Source: Acetobacteraceae bacterium
GTDB taxonomy: Bacteria > Pseudomonadota > Alphaproteobacteria > Acetobacterales > Acetobacteraceae
Assembly: GCA_947475475.1 (NCBI GenBank)
Contig: CANJOG010000021.1
Coordinates: forward strand, 1-13,227
DNA length: 13,227 nucleotides
Direction of reading: 5' to 3'
Shown: in pieces, positions 6,957 through 13,227 of the stretch
Layout of the letters: every line of letters starts with the position of its first letter
How positions within the stretch are numbered: position 1 is the stretch's first letter
Program-made: the position numbers and the translations under genes
The notes under the pieces: model-generated
Seen by the model: the letters and a program-made list of their open reading frames with translations, nothing else
Databases searched by the model: none
What the model was told of the DNA's origin: nothing

Positions 6957-6994
6957 AGACGGGCCGGCGGGGCAACCTGCCGGCCCGATTTGTT
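6957..6994 (+). terminator. intrinsic terminator after SBP2 with GCAA tetraloop
   Basis: CGGGCCGGC (6960-6968) pairs with GCCGGCCCG (6979-6987). Inside this the stem continues with G-T, G-C and G-C pairs to a GCAA tetraloop (6972-6975), giving about 12 pairs. A T-rich tail ATTTGTTG (6988-6995) follows. This has the layout of a rho-independent terminator and separates SBP2 from the flavoprotein gene at 7037. Confidence 0.75.
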
Positions 6995-7036
6995 GAGCCC
7001 CTTGTGGGAGGGGCGGAAGTTTTGGGACGAAACAGG

Positions 7037-7954
7037 ATGCAGGCTCCCCGGCGCGATTCGGTCGATGTGTTGGTCATTGGCGGCGGCATCGCCGGACTCA
7101 CCGCGGCCTGGCATGCGGCGCAATACGGTCTTTCCGTGGCTCTCGCCGAGGGTGCAATTCAGTTCGGCGGCCAGGTCGCCAATATCGATCACATTGCCGG
7201 CTTTCCGGCCTCACCCGGCCAATCAGGCGTGGGGCTTTCCACCGATCTGATGGATGCTTGCCGTGAAGCCGGCGTGCAGCTTGTTCTTGAAGCGGCGGGA
7301 AAGATCGAGATCCAGCCGCAAGGTTTTCGCATCCCTTTCCAGGGTTGGGCGCAGCGCGCGGGCCATGTGATCCTCGCCACCGGCGGCGTGCCGCGCAAAC
7401 TTGGTGTTCCCGGCGAGGATCGGCTGGAAGGGCGCGGCATTTCGCATTGCGCGAGCTGCGACGGCCCTCTCTATCGCGGTAAGAATGTGCTGGTGGTCGG
7501 CGGCGGCGATGCCGCGATGCAGGAGGCGGTGCATCTCGCCGCCATGGCGGCGCAGGTGAGCGTCCTGGTGCGCGACACTCTGCGCGCCCGCCGGAACTGG
7601 ATCGATCGTGCCGAGGCCTGCAACAATATCGTTTTCGAGTGGGACACGGAAATCGTCGAGATCATTGGCGAGGGCGTTGTCCAGTCCGTGCGTGTGCGCG
7701 ACACGCAGAGCGGTGATGAACGCATGATGGACTGCGACGGCATCTTCCCGTTGATCGGCACCACCCCGCATACGTCGCTGCTGCCGCCGGGCGTCGATCT
7801 CGCGGCCGATGGGCGGGTGATCACCGATGTGGCCCTACGCTCCAGCCTGCCCCGGCTCTATGCCGTGGGTGCAGTGCGCGCCGGCTATGACGGGCAGGTG
7901 CTGAGCGCCGCGGCAGAAGGTGCCGCGGCGGCCCGTGCAATCGGCCTGGCGTGA
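7037..7954 (+). CDS. thioredoxin-reductase-like FAD/NAD(P) oxidoreductase
   Basis: A 305-residue protein with the fold order of low-molecular-weight thioredoxin reductases. FAD motif DVLVIGGGIAG (10-20); GQVANIDHIAGFP (45-57); redox pair C138-A-S-C141-D-G; second dinucleotide motif VLVVGGGDAAMQEA (151-164). Two features depart from the standard enzyme. The C-terminal FAD-binding Gly-Asp is Gly-Ala here (YAVGAV, 275-280), and the NADPH-phosphate motif HRRxxxR appears as VRDTLRAR. It may therefore be a ferredoxin/flavodoxin-dependent or otherwise specialised disulfide reductase, or act on something other than thioredoxin; no thioredoxin gene is adjacent. The ATG at 7037 is preferred (GGGAC 8 bases upstream); a GTG at 7004 would add 11 unrelated residues. 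It is convergent with the kinase gene, with only 21 bp between the stops. Confidence 0.85.
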   Translation: MQAPRRDSVDVLVIGGGIAGLTAAWHAAQYGLSVALAEGAIQFGGQVANIDHIAGFPASPGQSGVGLSTDLMDACREAGVQLVLEAAGKIEIQPQGFRIPFQGWAQRAGHVILATGGVPRKLGVPGEDRLEGRGISHCASCDGPLYRGKNVLVVGGGDAAMQEAVHLAAMAAQVSVLVRDTLRARRNWIDRAEACNNIVFEWDTEIVEIIGEGVVQSVRVRDTQSGDERMMDCDGIFPLIGTTPHTSLLPPGVDLAADGRVITDVALRSSLPRLYAVGAVRAGYDGQVLSAAAEGAAAARAIGLA

Positions 7955-7975
7955 TCCGGCGGGCCGGCGTGTCGA

Positions 7976-8965
7976 TCAGCCCTCGGCGGCATCCGCCATA
8001 CGGCTGAAATCGCTTTGCGGGCGGGCACCGAAATGCCCAATCACCTCCGCCGCCGCCAGGCTGCCGAGGCGACCACAGACGGAGAGCGGACGGCCGCGCG
8101 TATAGGCGGCGAGGAAGCCGGCGGCATAGGCATCGCCCGCACCGGTCGTATCCACCACCCGCGCCGGGGCCGGGGTGATGCGCACGCGCTCCGCGCCCTG
8201 CACGATGGTGCTGCCCTGCTCGCTCAGCGTCACTGCCGCGAGGGTGACATCGCCGGCCACTTTCGCCAGCGCCTCCTCCACCGTGTTCACCTCATAGAGC
8301 GCGGTGATTTCCGCCTCATTGGCGAACAGGATGTCCACGCCGTTGCGGATCAGCTCCAGGAAGGCGGCGCGATGGCGATGCACGCAGAATGCGTCCGACA
8401 GAGAGAGTGCGACCTGCCGTCCCGCCGCATGGGCGGCCTCGGCGGCGCGGTGGAAGGCGCGCTGGGCTTCCGGCGGATCGAAGAGATAGCCTTCGAGGTA
8501 TGTGACCTTGGCGCGGCCTACGAGGGCGGCGTCAACATCATCCGGCCCGAGTGAGACGCAGGCGCCGAGATAGGTGTTCATGGTGCGCTGGCCGTCCGGC
8601 GTCACCAGGATCAGGCAGCGCGCGGTCGGCAGCCCGCCGGTGGACGGTGCGGTCGGGAAATGCACGCCGGCGCGGGTTATGTCATGGCGGAAGGCCTGGC
8701 CGAGCGTGTCCTCGGCGACGCGGCCGATAAAGGCAACCTTGGCGCCGAGGGCAGAGGCCACCGCGCAGCTATTGGCGACCGAGCCGCCGCTGCTCTCGAT
8801 ACCCGGCGGCATGGCGGCATAGATCGCCTCGGCCTGGTCGGTATCGATCAGGGCCATGCCGCCCTTGTGCATGTCATGGCGCGAGAGAAAGGCCTCGTCG
8901 GACCGTGCCAGCACGTCGACAATCGCATTGCCGATGCCAAGGATATCGAAATCCGCGTCGCTCAT
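7976..8965 (-). CDS. PfkB-family carbohydrate kinase, adenosine-kinase-like
   Basis: A 329-residue cytosolic kinase. Motifs: N-terminal GIGNAIVDVLA (10-20); PfkB signature 1, starting at GGSVANS (60-66) and running through GAKVAFIGRVAEDTLG; RTMNTYLGA (127-135); LFANEAEI (213-220); and signature 2, DTTGAGDAYAAGF (272-284), with catalytic Asp278 and the GAGD anion hole. The combination GGSVANS plus RTMNTYLGA is common in the adenosine/nucleoside kinase-like branch of alphaproteobacteria. Adenosine to AMP is therefore likely, but other sugar or nucleoside substrates cannot be excluded. AGAAGGG lies 8 bases before the start at 8965. It is convergent with the flavoprotein and divergent from the EI24-type gene over a 99-bp gap. 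Confidence 0.9.
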   Translation of the reverse strand: MSDADFDILGIGNAIVDVLARSDEAFLSRHDMHKGGMALIDTDQAEAIYAAMPPGIESSGGSVANSCAVASALGAKVAFIGRVAEDTLGQAFRHDITRAGVHFPTAPSTGGLPTARCLILVTPDGQRTMNTYLGACVSLGPDDVDAALVGRAKVTYLEGYLFDPPEAQRAFHRAAEAAHAAGRQVALSLSDAFCVHRHRAAFLELIRNGVDILFANEAEITALYEVNTVEEALAKVAGDVTLAAVTLSEQGSTIVQGAERVRITPAPARVVDTTGAGDAYAAGFLAAYTRGRPLSVCGRLGSLAAAEVIGHFGARPQSDFSRMADAAEG

Positions 8966-9064
8966 GGTAATCGCCCTTCTGTGCCGCGCCTGAAGGCGCT
9001 CGCGGCCCGGCTAGCATCCGCGTTTTGTTCCGGCAACCTTGGTTAAGCCGAATCTCGACACCTA

Positions 9065-9751
9065 TTGCCACGGAGCTCTCCCCTGTCCGGTCTGCTGTCC
9101 CCCATCGCTCGCGCGCTCGAACAGATGGCCGATCCGGTCTTCATGGGCGTGGTTCTGCGCAGTGTGGTTTATTCCGCACTGGCCTTCATCGCCGTTGCCG
9201 CCCTGGTCTGGTGGGGCATCCATGCAGCCTTCACCCTGCCGCACTGGCTGGCTGGCCTGATCGGGGTGATGGCGACGGCGATGGCGGCCTTCTGGCTCTT
9301 CATCCCGGTGGGCATTGTGATTGCGTCTCTCTATTCGGACCGCATCTCGGAGGCGGTGGAGCGGCGCTATTATCCCGGCCTGCCGGGACCACGTGGCGCC
9401 TCGATCGTGGCGCAGGGCTGGGATGGGATCGCCGTCGGCCTGGGCGTGCTTGGCTACATGGTGCTGGCACTTATCCTCTCGATCCTGATCCCCGGCGTCG
9501 GCGCGCTGCTTGGTTGGGGCATCGCCGCCTGGGCGATGGGGCGCGGCCTGTTTGTCTCCGTGGCCATGCGCCGAATGGCACGCCCGCAGGCCATTCACGC
9601 CTTTGTGTATCACCGGCCCCAAGTTCTTGCCTTGGGCCTGGTTTTGGCGGTTTCCGGGCTGGTTCCGGTGCTGAATCTCTTCGTTCCCGTGCTTGGCACC
9701 GCCGCCATGGTTCATGTGCTGCACCGCAACGATTGGCAGGCAGCCGCATAG
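9065..9751 (+). CDS. EI24/CysZ-like integral membrane protein
   Basis: About 228 residues with four or more hydrophobic segments: VVYSALAFIAVAALVWW, LIGVMATAMAAFWLFIPV, VLGYMVLALILSILIPGVG and ALGLVLAVSGLVPVLNLFV. The ends PVGIVIASLYSDRISEAVERRYYP and PVLNLFVPVLGTAAMVHVLHR are typical of the EI24 (PF07264) domain, which also covers the sulfate permease CysZ. No Cys-biosynthesis gene is nearby, so a CysZ role is not supported. The start is uncertain. The N-terminal part LLSPIARALEQMADP looks like true family sequence, yet lies before the first ATG (9125). TTG at 9065 keeps it but lacks a ribosome site; CTG at 9083 has GGAG (9072-9075) 7 bases upstream. Confidence 0.8.
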   Translation: MPRSSPLSGLLSPIARALEQMADPVFMGVVLRSVVYSALAFIAVAALVWWGIHAAFTLPHWLAGLIGVMATAMAAFWLFIPVGIVIASLYSDRISEAVERRYYPGLPGPRGASIVAQGWDGIAVGLGVLGYMVLALILSILIPGVGALLGWGIAAWAMGRGLFVSVAMRRMARPQAIHAFVYHRPQVLALGLVLAVSGLVPVLNLFVPVLGTAAMVHVLHRNDWQAAA

Positions 9752-9824
9752 GGCCTTTCCGCCCCGGCGCGTGGGTGCTACGCCAGAAGACCACCCACCC
9801 ACCGACTGAAAGGGACGCGCGCAA

Positions 9825-10496
9825 GTGCTGCCGCCCGTGTTCAAACGCCGCAAGCCTGACGGAAGCCAGATTCCGGACAAGAACGACGAATTGCCCTTGC
9901 CCGGCCGCGGGCAGGATGACGCTGCCCACGCGTCCGGAGCCACCTCCGCTCCGGCCGACAATGGGCTTGGCGTGCCGCCGTTCCGCCCCAACCCGTTCGC
10001 CCCCAAGGCGCCCAGCGCCGCAACCTCACAGGAGGCATCTATGGGCCGTCCGCCCTTCCCGAACACGCCCGCCACCCCGTCCCCCAACTCCGCCCCAGCC
10101 AACCCCAATACGGGGCTCGCCCCAGCCCTTCCCGGCGCCCGCCCGGCCGCGCGTGGTGAACGCCGCACGCTGGTGGTGGGCCGTGGCATCTCCCTGCAGG
10201 GCGTGGTGCAGGACGCCGAACGCCTGGTCGTGGAAGGCACTGTCGAAGCGACCATGATCCACGCCACCGAGCTTGCCGTCTCCCCGGGCGGCACTTTCAA
10301 AGGCGAGATCGAGGTCGAGGATGCCGAAGTCGCTGGCCTGATCGATGGCACGCTGACCGTGCGCGGCAATCTGATCGTGCGCGCCACCGGCCGCGTGCTG
10401 GGCACCGCGCGCTGCCGCCGCCTGCAAGTCGAAGATGGTGGCCAGATCACCGGCCATATCGAAATGATCACCGAGCCGGTACGCGAAATCGGCTGA
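9825..10496 (+). CDS. bactofilin (polymer-forming cytoskeletal protein)
   Basis: A 223-residue protein starting at GTG (9825) with AAAGGGA about 10 bases upstream. Residues 1-110 are a long low-complexity, Pro/Ala/Asn-rich tail. Residues 113-216 form the bactofilin (PF04519) beta-helix, with its short repeating turns: LVVGRGISLQGVVQDAERL, VEGTVEA, SPGGTFKGEIEV, LIDGTLTVRGNLIV, ATGRVLGTA and GGQITGHIEM. Bactofilins self-assemble without nucleotide into filaments at the inner face of the membrane and help shape the cell or place envelope enzymes. Family neighbours are often M23 peptidases, but none is present here. The Pro-rich head is unusually long and may bind partners or tether the filament. 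It lies 73 bp after the EI24-type gene and 62 bp before trpF. Confidence 0.9.
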   Translation: MLPPVFKRRKPDGSQIPDKNDELPLPGRGQDDAAHASGATSAPADNGLGVPPFRPNPFAPKAPSAATSQEASMGRPPFPNTPATPSPNSAPANPNTGLAPALPGARPAARGERRTLVVGRGISLQGVVQDAERLVVEGTVEATMIHATELAVSPGGTFKGEIEVEDAEVAGLIDGTLTVRGNLIVRATGRVLGTARCRRLQVEDGGQITGHIEMITEPVREIG

Positions 10497-10558
10497 GCAA
10501 GCGCGCGGAGGAACATCCTTCTGCGCCCTGACTTCCTCCTCCAGAGGCTTGTGCGCCC

Positions 10559-11179
10559 GTGACCAAGGTCAAGATCTGCGGCATCAATGACGCGGCGGGT
10601 TTCGATGCGACCGTGCAGGCTGGCGCCGATTATGTCGGCTTCGTCTTCTTCGCTCGCTCGCCGCGCAATGTCGCGGCGGCGGATGCGGCCCGGCTCTCGG
10701 CGCGCCATGCGGGCGGGCCACAGCGCGTCGGGCTGATTGTCGATGCCTCGGATGAAGAGATCGCCGCCATCCTGGCCGAACTCCCGCTCGACATTCTGCA
10801 ACTTCACACAGATGCAGCACGAGCACGTCATGTGCGGGCACGCTTTGGCCTGCCGGTCTGGTGGGCTGTGGGTGTCTCTGCGCCTGACGATCTGCCCCGC
10901 GATATGGACGGCGCCGATACGCTGTTGCTCGACGCAAAGGCGCCTCTCGGGGCCACGCGGCCAGGCGGCAATGCGGCGGTGTTTGACTGGTCGATCCTGG
11001 CGGAGTGGCAGGCGCCGGGCCCCTGGGTGCTCGCCGGCGGGCTCAATCCTGGTAATGTCGCCGAGGCCGTTCGGCGCACCGGCGCGCCATGTGTGGATGT
11101 CTCATCCGGTGTGGAATCCGCCCCCGGTGTGAAAGACCCGGCGCGTATCGGCGCCTTCGTGGCCGCTGCGCGCGGTTGA
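10559..11179 (+). CDS. trpF: phosphoribosylanthranilate isomerase
   Basis: A 206-residue TIM-barrel enzyme that converts N-(5'-phosphoribosyl)anthranilate to CdRP in tryptophan synthesis. It shows the family pattern in order: KICGIN with catalytic Cys7, GFVFFARSPRNV (27-38), DILQLHTD (78-85), LLLDAK with catalytic Asp125, the phosphate-binding VLAGGLNPGNVAEAV (157-171) and DVSSGVESAPGVKD (180-193). Length is normal. The start is GTG at 10559, with AGAGG (10543-10547) upstream; an in-frame stop at 10529 bars any longer protein. In many proteobacteria trpF is followed by trpB and trpA. Here a gene on the opposite strand follows, so it stands apart from the rest of the pathway. Confidence 0.95.
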   Translation: MTKVKICGINDAAGFDATVQAGADYVGFVFFARSPRNVAAADAARLSARHAGGPQRVGLIVDASDEEIAAILAELPLDILQLHTDAARARHVRARFGLPVWWAVGVSAPDDLPRDMDGADTLLLDAKAPLGATRPGGNAAVFDWSILAEWQAPGPWVLAGGLNPGNVAEAVRRTGAPCVDVSSGVESAPGVKDPARIGAFVAAARG

Positions 11180-11182
11180 CAT

Positions 11183-11210
11183 GGTGCGATGCGCCGGAGC
11201 GCACCGCACC
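11183..11210. terminator. long hairpin between convergent trpF and SBP3, likely bidirectional terminator
   Basis: GGTGCG (11183-11188) pairs with CGCACC (11205-11210). Inside this, after one A-C mismatch, TGCGC (11190-11194) pairs with GCGCA (11199-11203) around a CGGA loop. It lies exactly between the stops at 11179 and 11221. No clear T-run follows on either side, so termination may be rho-assisted or the element may mainly protect 3' ends. Confidence 0.5.
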
Positions 11211-11220
11211 GGTCAGCAGG

Positions 11221-12432
11221 TCACATTTTATCGAGCGTGGTGCAGCCGCCTTCTGACACCGGCAGATAGGCCTTGTCGCCCGGAATGACAGCGACCTGGG
11301 CGAGATAATCCCACGGCCCCTTCGATTCAGCGGGAGTCTTCACCCGCATGATGTAGCGGTTGTGCAGGGCACGGCCATCGGCGCGAATTTCATATTGGCC
11401 GAACAGTTTGTCGGTCCCCTTGGTCGCCTTCATCTTGCGCACCACCACATCGCCATCGGTGGAATTCGTCGCCGCCACCGCCTCAAGATAATGGGTCACG
11501 ACCGAATAGACGCCCGCCTGGATCGAGGTCGGCATCTTGCCGTCGCGGCGGGCGGCAAAGCGCTTGCCGAAGCTACGGGTGCCCTCGTTAAGATCCCAAT
11601 AGTAGGATTCAGAGGTGATCAGCCCCTGCGCAACATCGAGCCCCATGGCGTGGATGTCAGTGAGCTGAGCCACTGGGCTGGTCATGCGGATCTTGGCCTT
11701 GGCGAATTCGAATTCATGTGCCTGCTTCATCGCGCGGGCGAGATTGTCGCCGCCATCGATGACCGCCACCACGTCCGGCTTGTTCTGCTGCGCCTGCAGC
11801 AGGAAGGAGGAATAATCGAGCGTGCGCGGCGAGTACCGCACGGCGCCGACCACTTCGCCGCCGAGCTTTTTGACCATGTCGGTCATGACTTCCTGCATGT
11901 CCCAGCCAAAACGGTAGTCGGGCACCAGGAAAAACCAGCGCTTGGCACCGGTGCGCATGTTCTCGATTACGGTAGCATTCGCCATGGACCAGTTGTCATA
12001 TGTCCAGTGCACGGTCTGCGGCGCACAGCCCGGGCCGGTAAAGTAGTTTAGCGACGAGGCCGAGAGCAGCAGCGTCTTGTTGTATTTCTTGACCACGTCC
12101 AGCGCGGCGGTCGCGGGGCCGCCGGCGCCAAGATCGATGACCGCATCGACGCCGTCATCCTGCAACCACTTATTGGTGATCGCTGAAGCGACATCCGGCT
12201 TGAGCTGGTGATCGGCGAAGATGAGCTCGATCTTCGCACCGGCAACGGTGGGGCCGAAATCCTCGACCGCCATGCGCGCCGCCAGCACCGAACCGGTCCC
12301 ACCCATATCGGCATAGACGCTCGACTGATCGTTGAGCACGCCGAGGGTGAGAGTCTTTTTGGCAAGTTGCGCATCAGCCTGCGATGCGGTCAGTGCGACG
12401 GCCAGTGCGGCCATGAATATGCTCTTGCGCAT
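11221..12432 (-). CDS. ABC-type periplasmic substrate-binding protein, LivK type (SBP3)
   Basis: A 403-residue Peripla_BP_6 protein with a Sec signal peptide (MRKSIFMAALAVALTASQADA, cut before QLAKK). Family marks are LTLGVLNDQSSVYADMGG, LIFADHQLKPDVA, DLGAGGPATAALDVVKKYN, GPGCAPQTVHWTYDNWSMAN, FFLVPDYRFGWDMQ, and the end WDYLAQVAVIPGDKAYLPVSEGGC. The two cysteines (in GPGC and EGGC) could form a disulfide seen in this subgroup. It is only distantly related to SBP1 and SBP2 and belongs to another branch. The start at 12432 is supported by GGAGG (minus strand, 12441-12437) and by the signal peptide; an open stretch back to 12648 is judged non-coding. There is no permease or ATPase beside it. 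It is divergent from a TauD/TfdA dioxygenase gene, which hints that both serve one compound. The ligand is unknown. Confidence 0.93.
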   Translation of the reverse strand: MRKSIFMAALAVALTASQADAQLAKKTLTLGVLNDQSSVYADMGGTGSVLAARMAVEDFGPTVAGAKIELIFADHQLKPDVASAITNKWLQDDGVDAVIDLGAGGPATAALDVVKKYNKTLLLSASSLNYFTGPGCAPQTVHWTYDNWSMANATVIENMRTGAKRWFFLVPDYRFGWDMQEVMTDMVKKLGGEVVGAVRYSPRTLDYSSFLLQAQQNKPDVVAVIDGGDNLARAMKQAHEFEFAKAKIRMTSPVAQLTDIHAMGLDVAQGLITSESYYWDLNEGTRSFGKRFAARRDGKMPTSIQAGVYSVVTHYLEAVAATNSTDGDVVVRKMKATKGTDKLFGQYEIRADGRALHNRYIMRVKTPAESKGPWDYLAQVAVIPGDKAYLPVSEGGCTTLDKM

Positions 12433-12636
12433 GTTTCCTCCATTTTGCTTAGTCGACGGCGGATTTTCGCCTCCGAATTGCCCGCAAACTCGCACTCCGC
12501 CCGTTTCCTGTCCAGATGGAGCGTGCCCGGCTTGGGCTTCCTGCCTGGGGCATCCGGCCCGGGGCTTTTGCTGACGTTCACTGCATGGCAGGCTCAAGGC
12601 GAGGGAACGCGTGCCGGCGAGAAGAATGGGGATTCC
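12433..12636. promoter_or_regulatory. 204-bp divergent intergenic region (SBP3 / dioxygenase)
   Basis: The longest gene-free gap in the window lies between two divergent starts, so promoters for both directions must be here. I find no clear -35/-10 pair, no convincing operator palindrome and no small gene. The only marked sites are the ribosome binding sites at either end: GGAGG before SBP3, and GGGGA (12628-12632) before the dioxygenase. Confidence 0.4.
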
Positions 12637-13227
12637 ATGGCGCTGCATCTACGCAAACTGTCCTACGCCTTGGGCGCGGAAGTCATAGGGCTCGATCTGT
12701 CGCAACCCATGAGTGCGGAAGCGATCGCCGAGATCAGGGCCGCTTGGCTGGAACATATGGTCCTGTTGTTCCGGGACCAGCGATTGACGCCAGAGCAACA
12801 TATTGCGTTCACAGCGCATTTCGGCCCGCAGGAGCCGTATCTGTTCCACTACCAGCAACATCCCGATTATCCGGTGATCAACCTGCTGAGCAATATGCGC
12901 GGCGATGGTTACAAGCCGGAGCCGATCAATCGCGGGACAGAATGGCATTCGGACCTGTCATTCTCCGCGCGGCCGGCCGAGGCGTCACTGCTCTATTGCC
13001 GGGAAGCGCCCGAGGTCGGCGGCAACACGATCTTTGCCAACATGGCGATGGCCTATGAGCGCCTGTCACCCCTGATGCAGCGGATCATCGACCCTCTCTA
13101 CAGTGTGCACGCATTGTTCGGAAAGGATTACACGGCGCAGAACCGGGCGAATAGCGCGCAGATGCAGGAAATGATCGACAAGGCGCCGCCGATAGCCCAG
13201 CCGATGGTGCTGACGCATACGGAAACC
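12637..13227 (+). CDS. TauD/TfdA-family Fe(II)/2-oxoglutarate dioxygenase, N-terminal part (3' end outside window)
   Basis: An open frame of 197 codons runs from ATG 12637 to the window edge with no stop. Family sequence is clear: GAEVIGLDLSQPMS (13-26), MVLLFRDQRLTPEQHIAFTAHFG with the FRDQ motif (45-48), the iron-binding H104-S-D106 in TEWHSDLSF (101-109), AEASLLYCREAPEVGGNTIFANM (114-136), and PMVLTHTET (189-197). The last of these is the strand that in TauD precedes the distal histidine region. Members are usually near 280-300 residues, so about a third is missing, including the distal Fe-binding His and the 2-oxoglutarate-binding Arg. Substrates of the family include taurine, other sulfonates, alkyl sulfates and chlorophenoxy acids; which applies cannot be told. 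It is divergent from SBP3, suggesting joint uptake and oxidation of a nutrient. Confidence 0.9.
   Translation, partial: MALHLRKLSYALGAEVIGLDLSQPMSAEAIAEIRAAWLEHMVLLFRDQRLTPEQHIAFTAHFGPQEPYLFHYQQHPDYPVINLLSNMRGDGYKPEPINRGTEWHSDLSFSARPAEASLLYCREAPEVGGNTIFANMAMAYERLSPLMQRIIDPLYSVHALFGKDYTAQNRANSAQMQEMIDKAPPIAQPMVLTHTET

Noticed and set aside
8986..8999. GCGCC-TGAA-GGCGC hairpin in the kinase leader
   Set aside because: Short stem, no sign of a riboswitch fold or of overlap with the ribosome site.
9771..9798. GTGGGTG / CACCCAC hairpin between the EI24-type and bactofilin genes
   Set aside because: 7-bp stem with a 14-base loop in GC-rich DNA and no T-tail; could arise by chance.
10507..10539. 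Inverted repeat GGAGGAA / TTCCTCC before trpF, possible attenuator
   Set aside because: Only 7 pairs with a 19-base loop, no leader peptide rich in Trp and no terminator alternative; too weak to claim regulation.
9062..10831. 589-codon open frame on the minus strand spanning three plus-strand genes
   Set aside because: Low-complexity Arg/Pro/Gly-rich translation without any domain, lying opposite clear EI24, bactofilin and trpF genes; typical of GC-rich DNA.
12433..12648. 72-codon N-terminal extension of SBP3
   Set aside because: It would place a normal signal peptide inside the protein, overlap the divergent dioxygenase start, and ignore the GGAGG just before 12432.
1..13227. CRISPR arrays, insertion sequences, tRNA genes, toxin-antitoxin or defence genes
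   Set aside because: Looked for on both strands; no regular direct repeats, transposase motifs, tRNA-like segments or recognisable defence proteins are visible.

Overview
The window is about 13.2 kb of GC-rich, densely packed DNA with strong third-position G/C, N-terminal Sec-type signal peptides and several GTG starts. This points to an alphaproteobacterium. The set (solo LivK-type binding proteins, bactofilin, EI24-type membrane protein, adenosine-kinase-like PfkB protein) would fit Rhodospirillales/Acetobacteraceae, but that placement is inference. I see no tRNA, rRNA, CRISPR array, transposase or attachment site. No gene-free gap exceeds about 205 bases.

Left part (1-6898), a likely catabolic/uptake region. 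A cut-off alpha/beta hydrolase is followed on the same strand by two tandem SnoaL/NTF2-like proteins, a flavoprotein of the 3-ketosteroid delta1-dehydrogenase type, and a periplasmic binding protein (SBP1). Spacings of 46-99 bp suggest one operon. A strong bidirectional terminator separates SBP1 from a convergent cytochrome P450 that resembles P450cam. The P450 is divergent from SBP2, a close paralogue of SBP1, across a 114-bp gap that holds a 25-bp inverted repeat. SBP2 ends in two hairpins, the second a good intrinsic terminator. A reasonable but unproven reading is that the binding proteins capture a hydrophobic or alicyclic compound, the P450 hydroxylates a ring, the flavoprotein desaturates a ring ketone next to its carbonyl, and the SnoaL-like proteins and hydrolase do isomerase, dehydratase or hydrolytic steps. 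No permease, ATPase, ferredoxin or ferredoxin reductase is present in the window.

Middle part (7037-11179), more housekeeping in character. It holds a thioredoxin-reductase-like flavoprotein with a CASC pair but an altered FAD motif, a convergent PfkB-family (adenosine-kinase-like) kinase, then on the plus strand an EI24/CysZ-like membrane protein, a bactofilin and trpF. The usual trpB and trpA do not follow trpF.

Right part (11221-13227), a second uptake/oxidation pair. A third, only distantly related solo binding protein (SBP3, minus strand) is divergent from a TauD/TfdA-family Fe(II)/2-oxoglutarate dioxygenase that runs off the window end. A recurring pattern is that each of the three solo binding proteins sits next to an oxidative enzyme.
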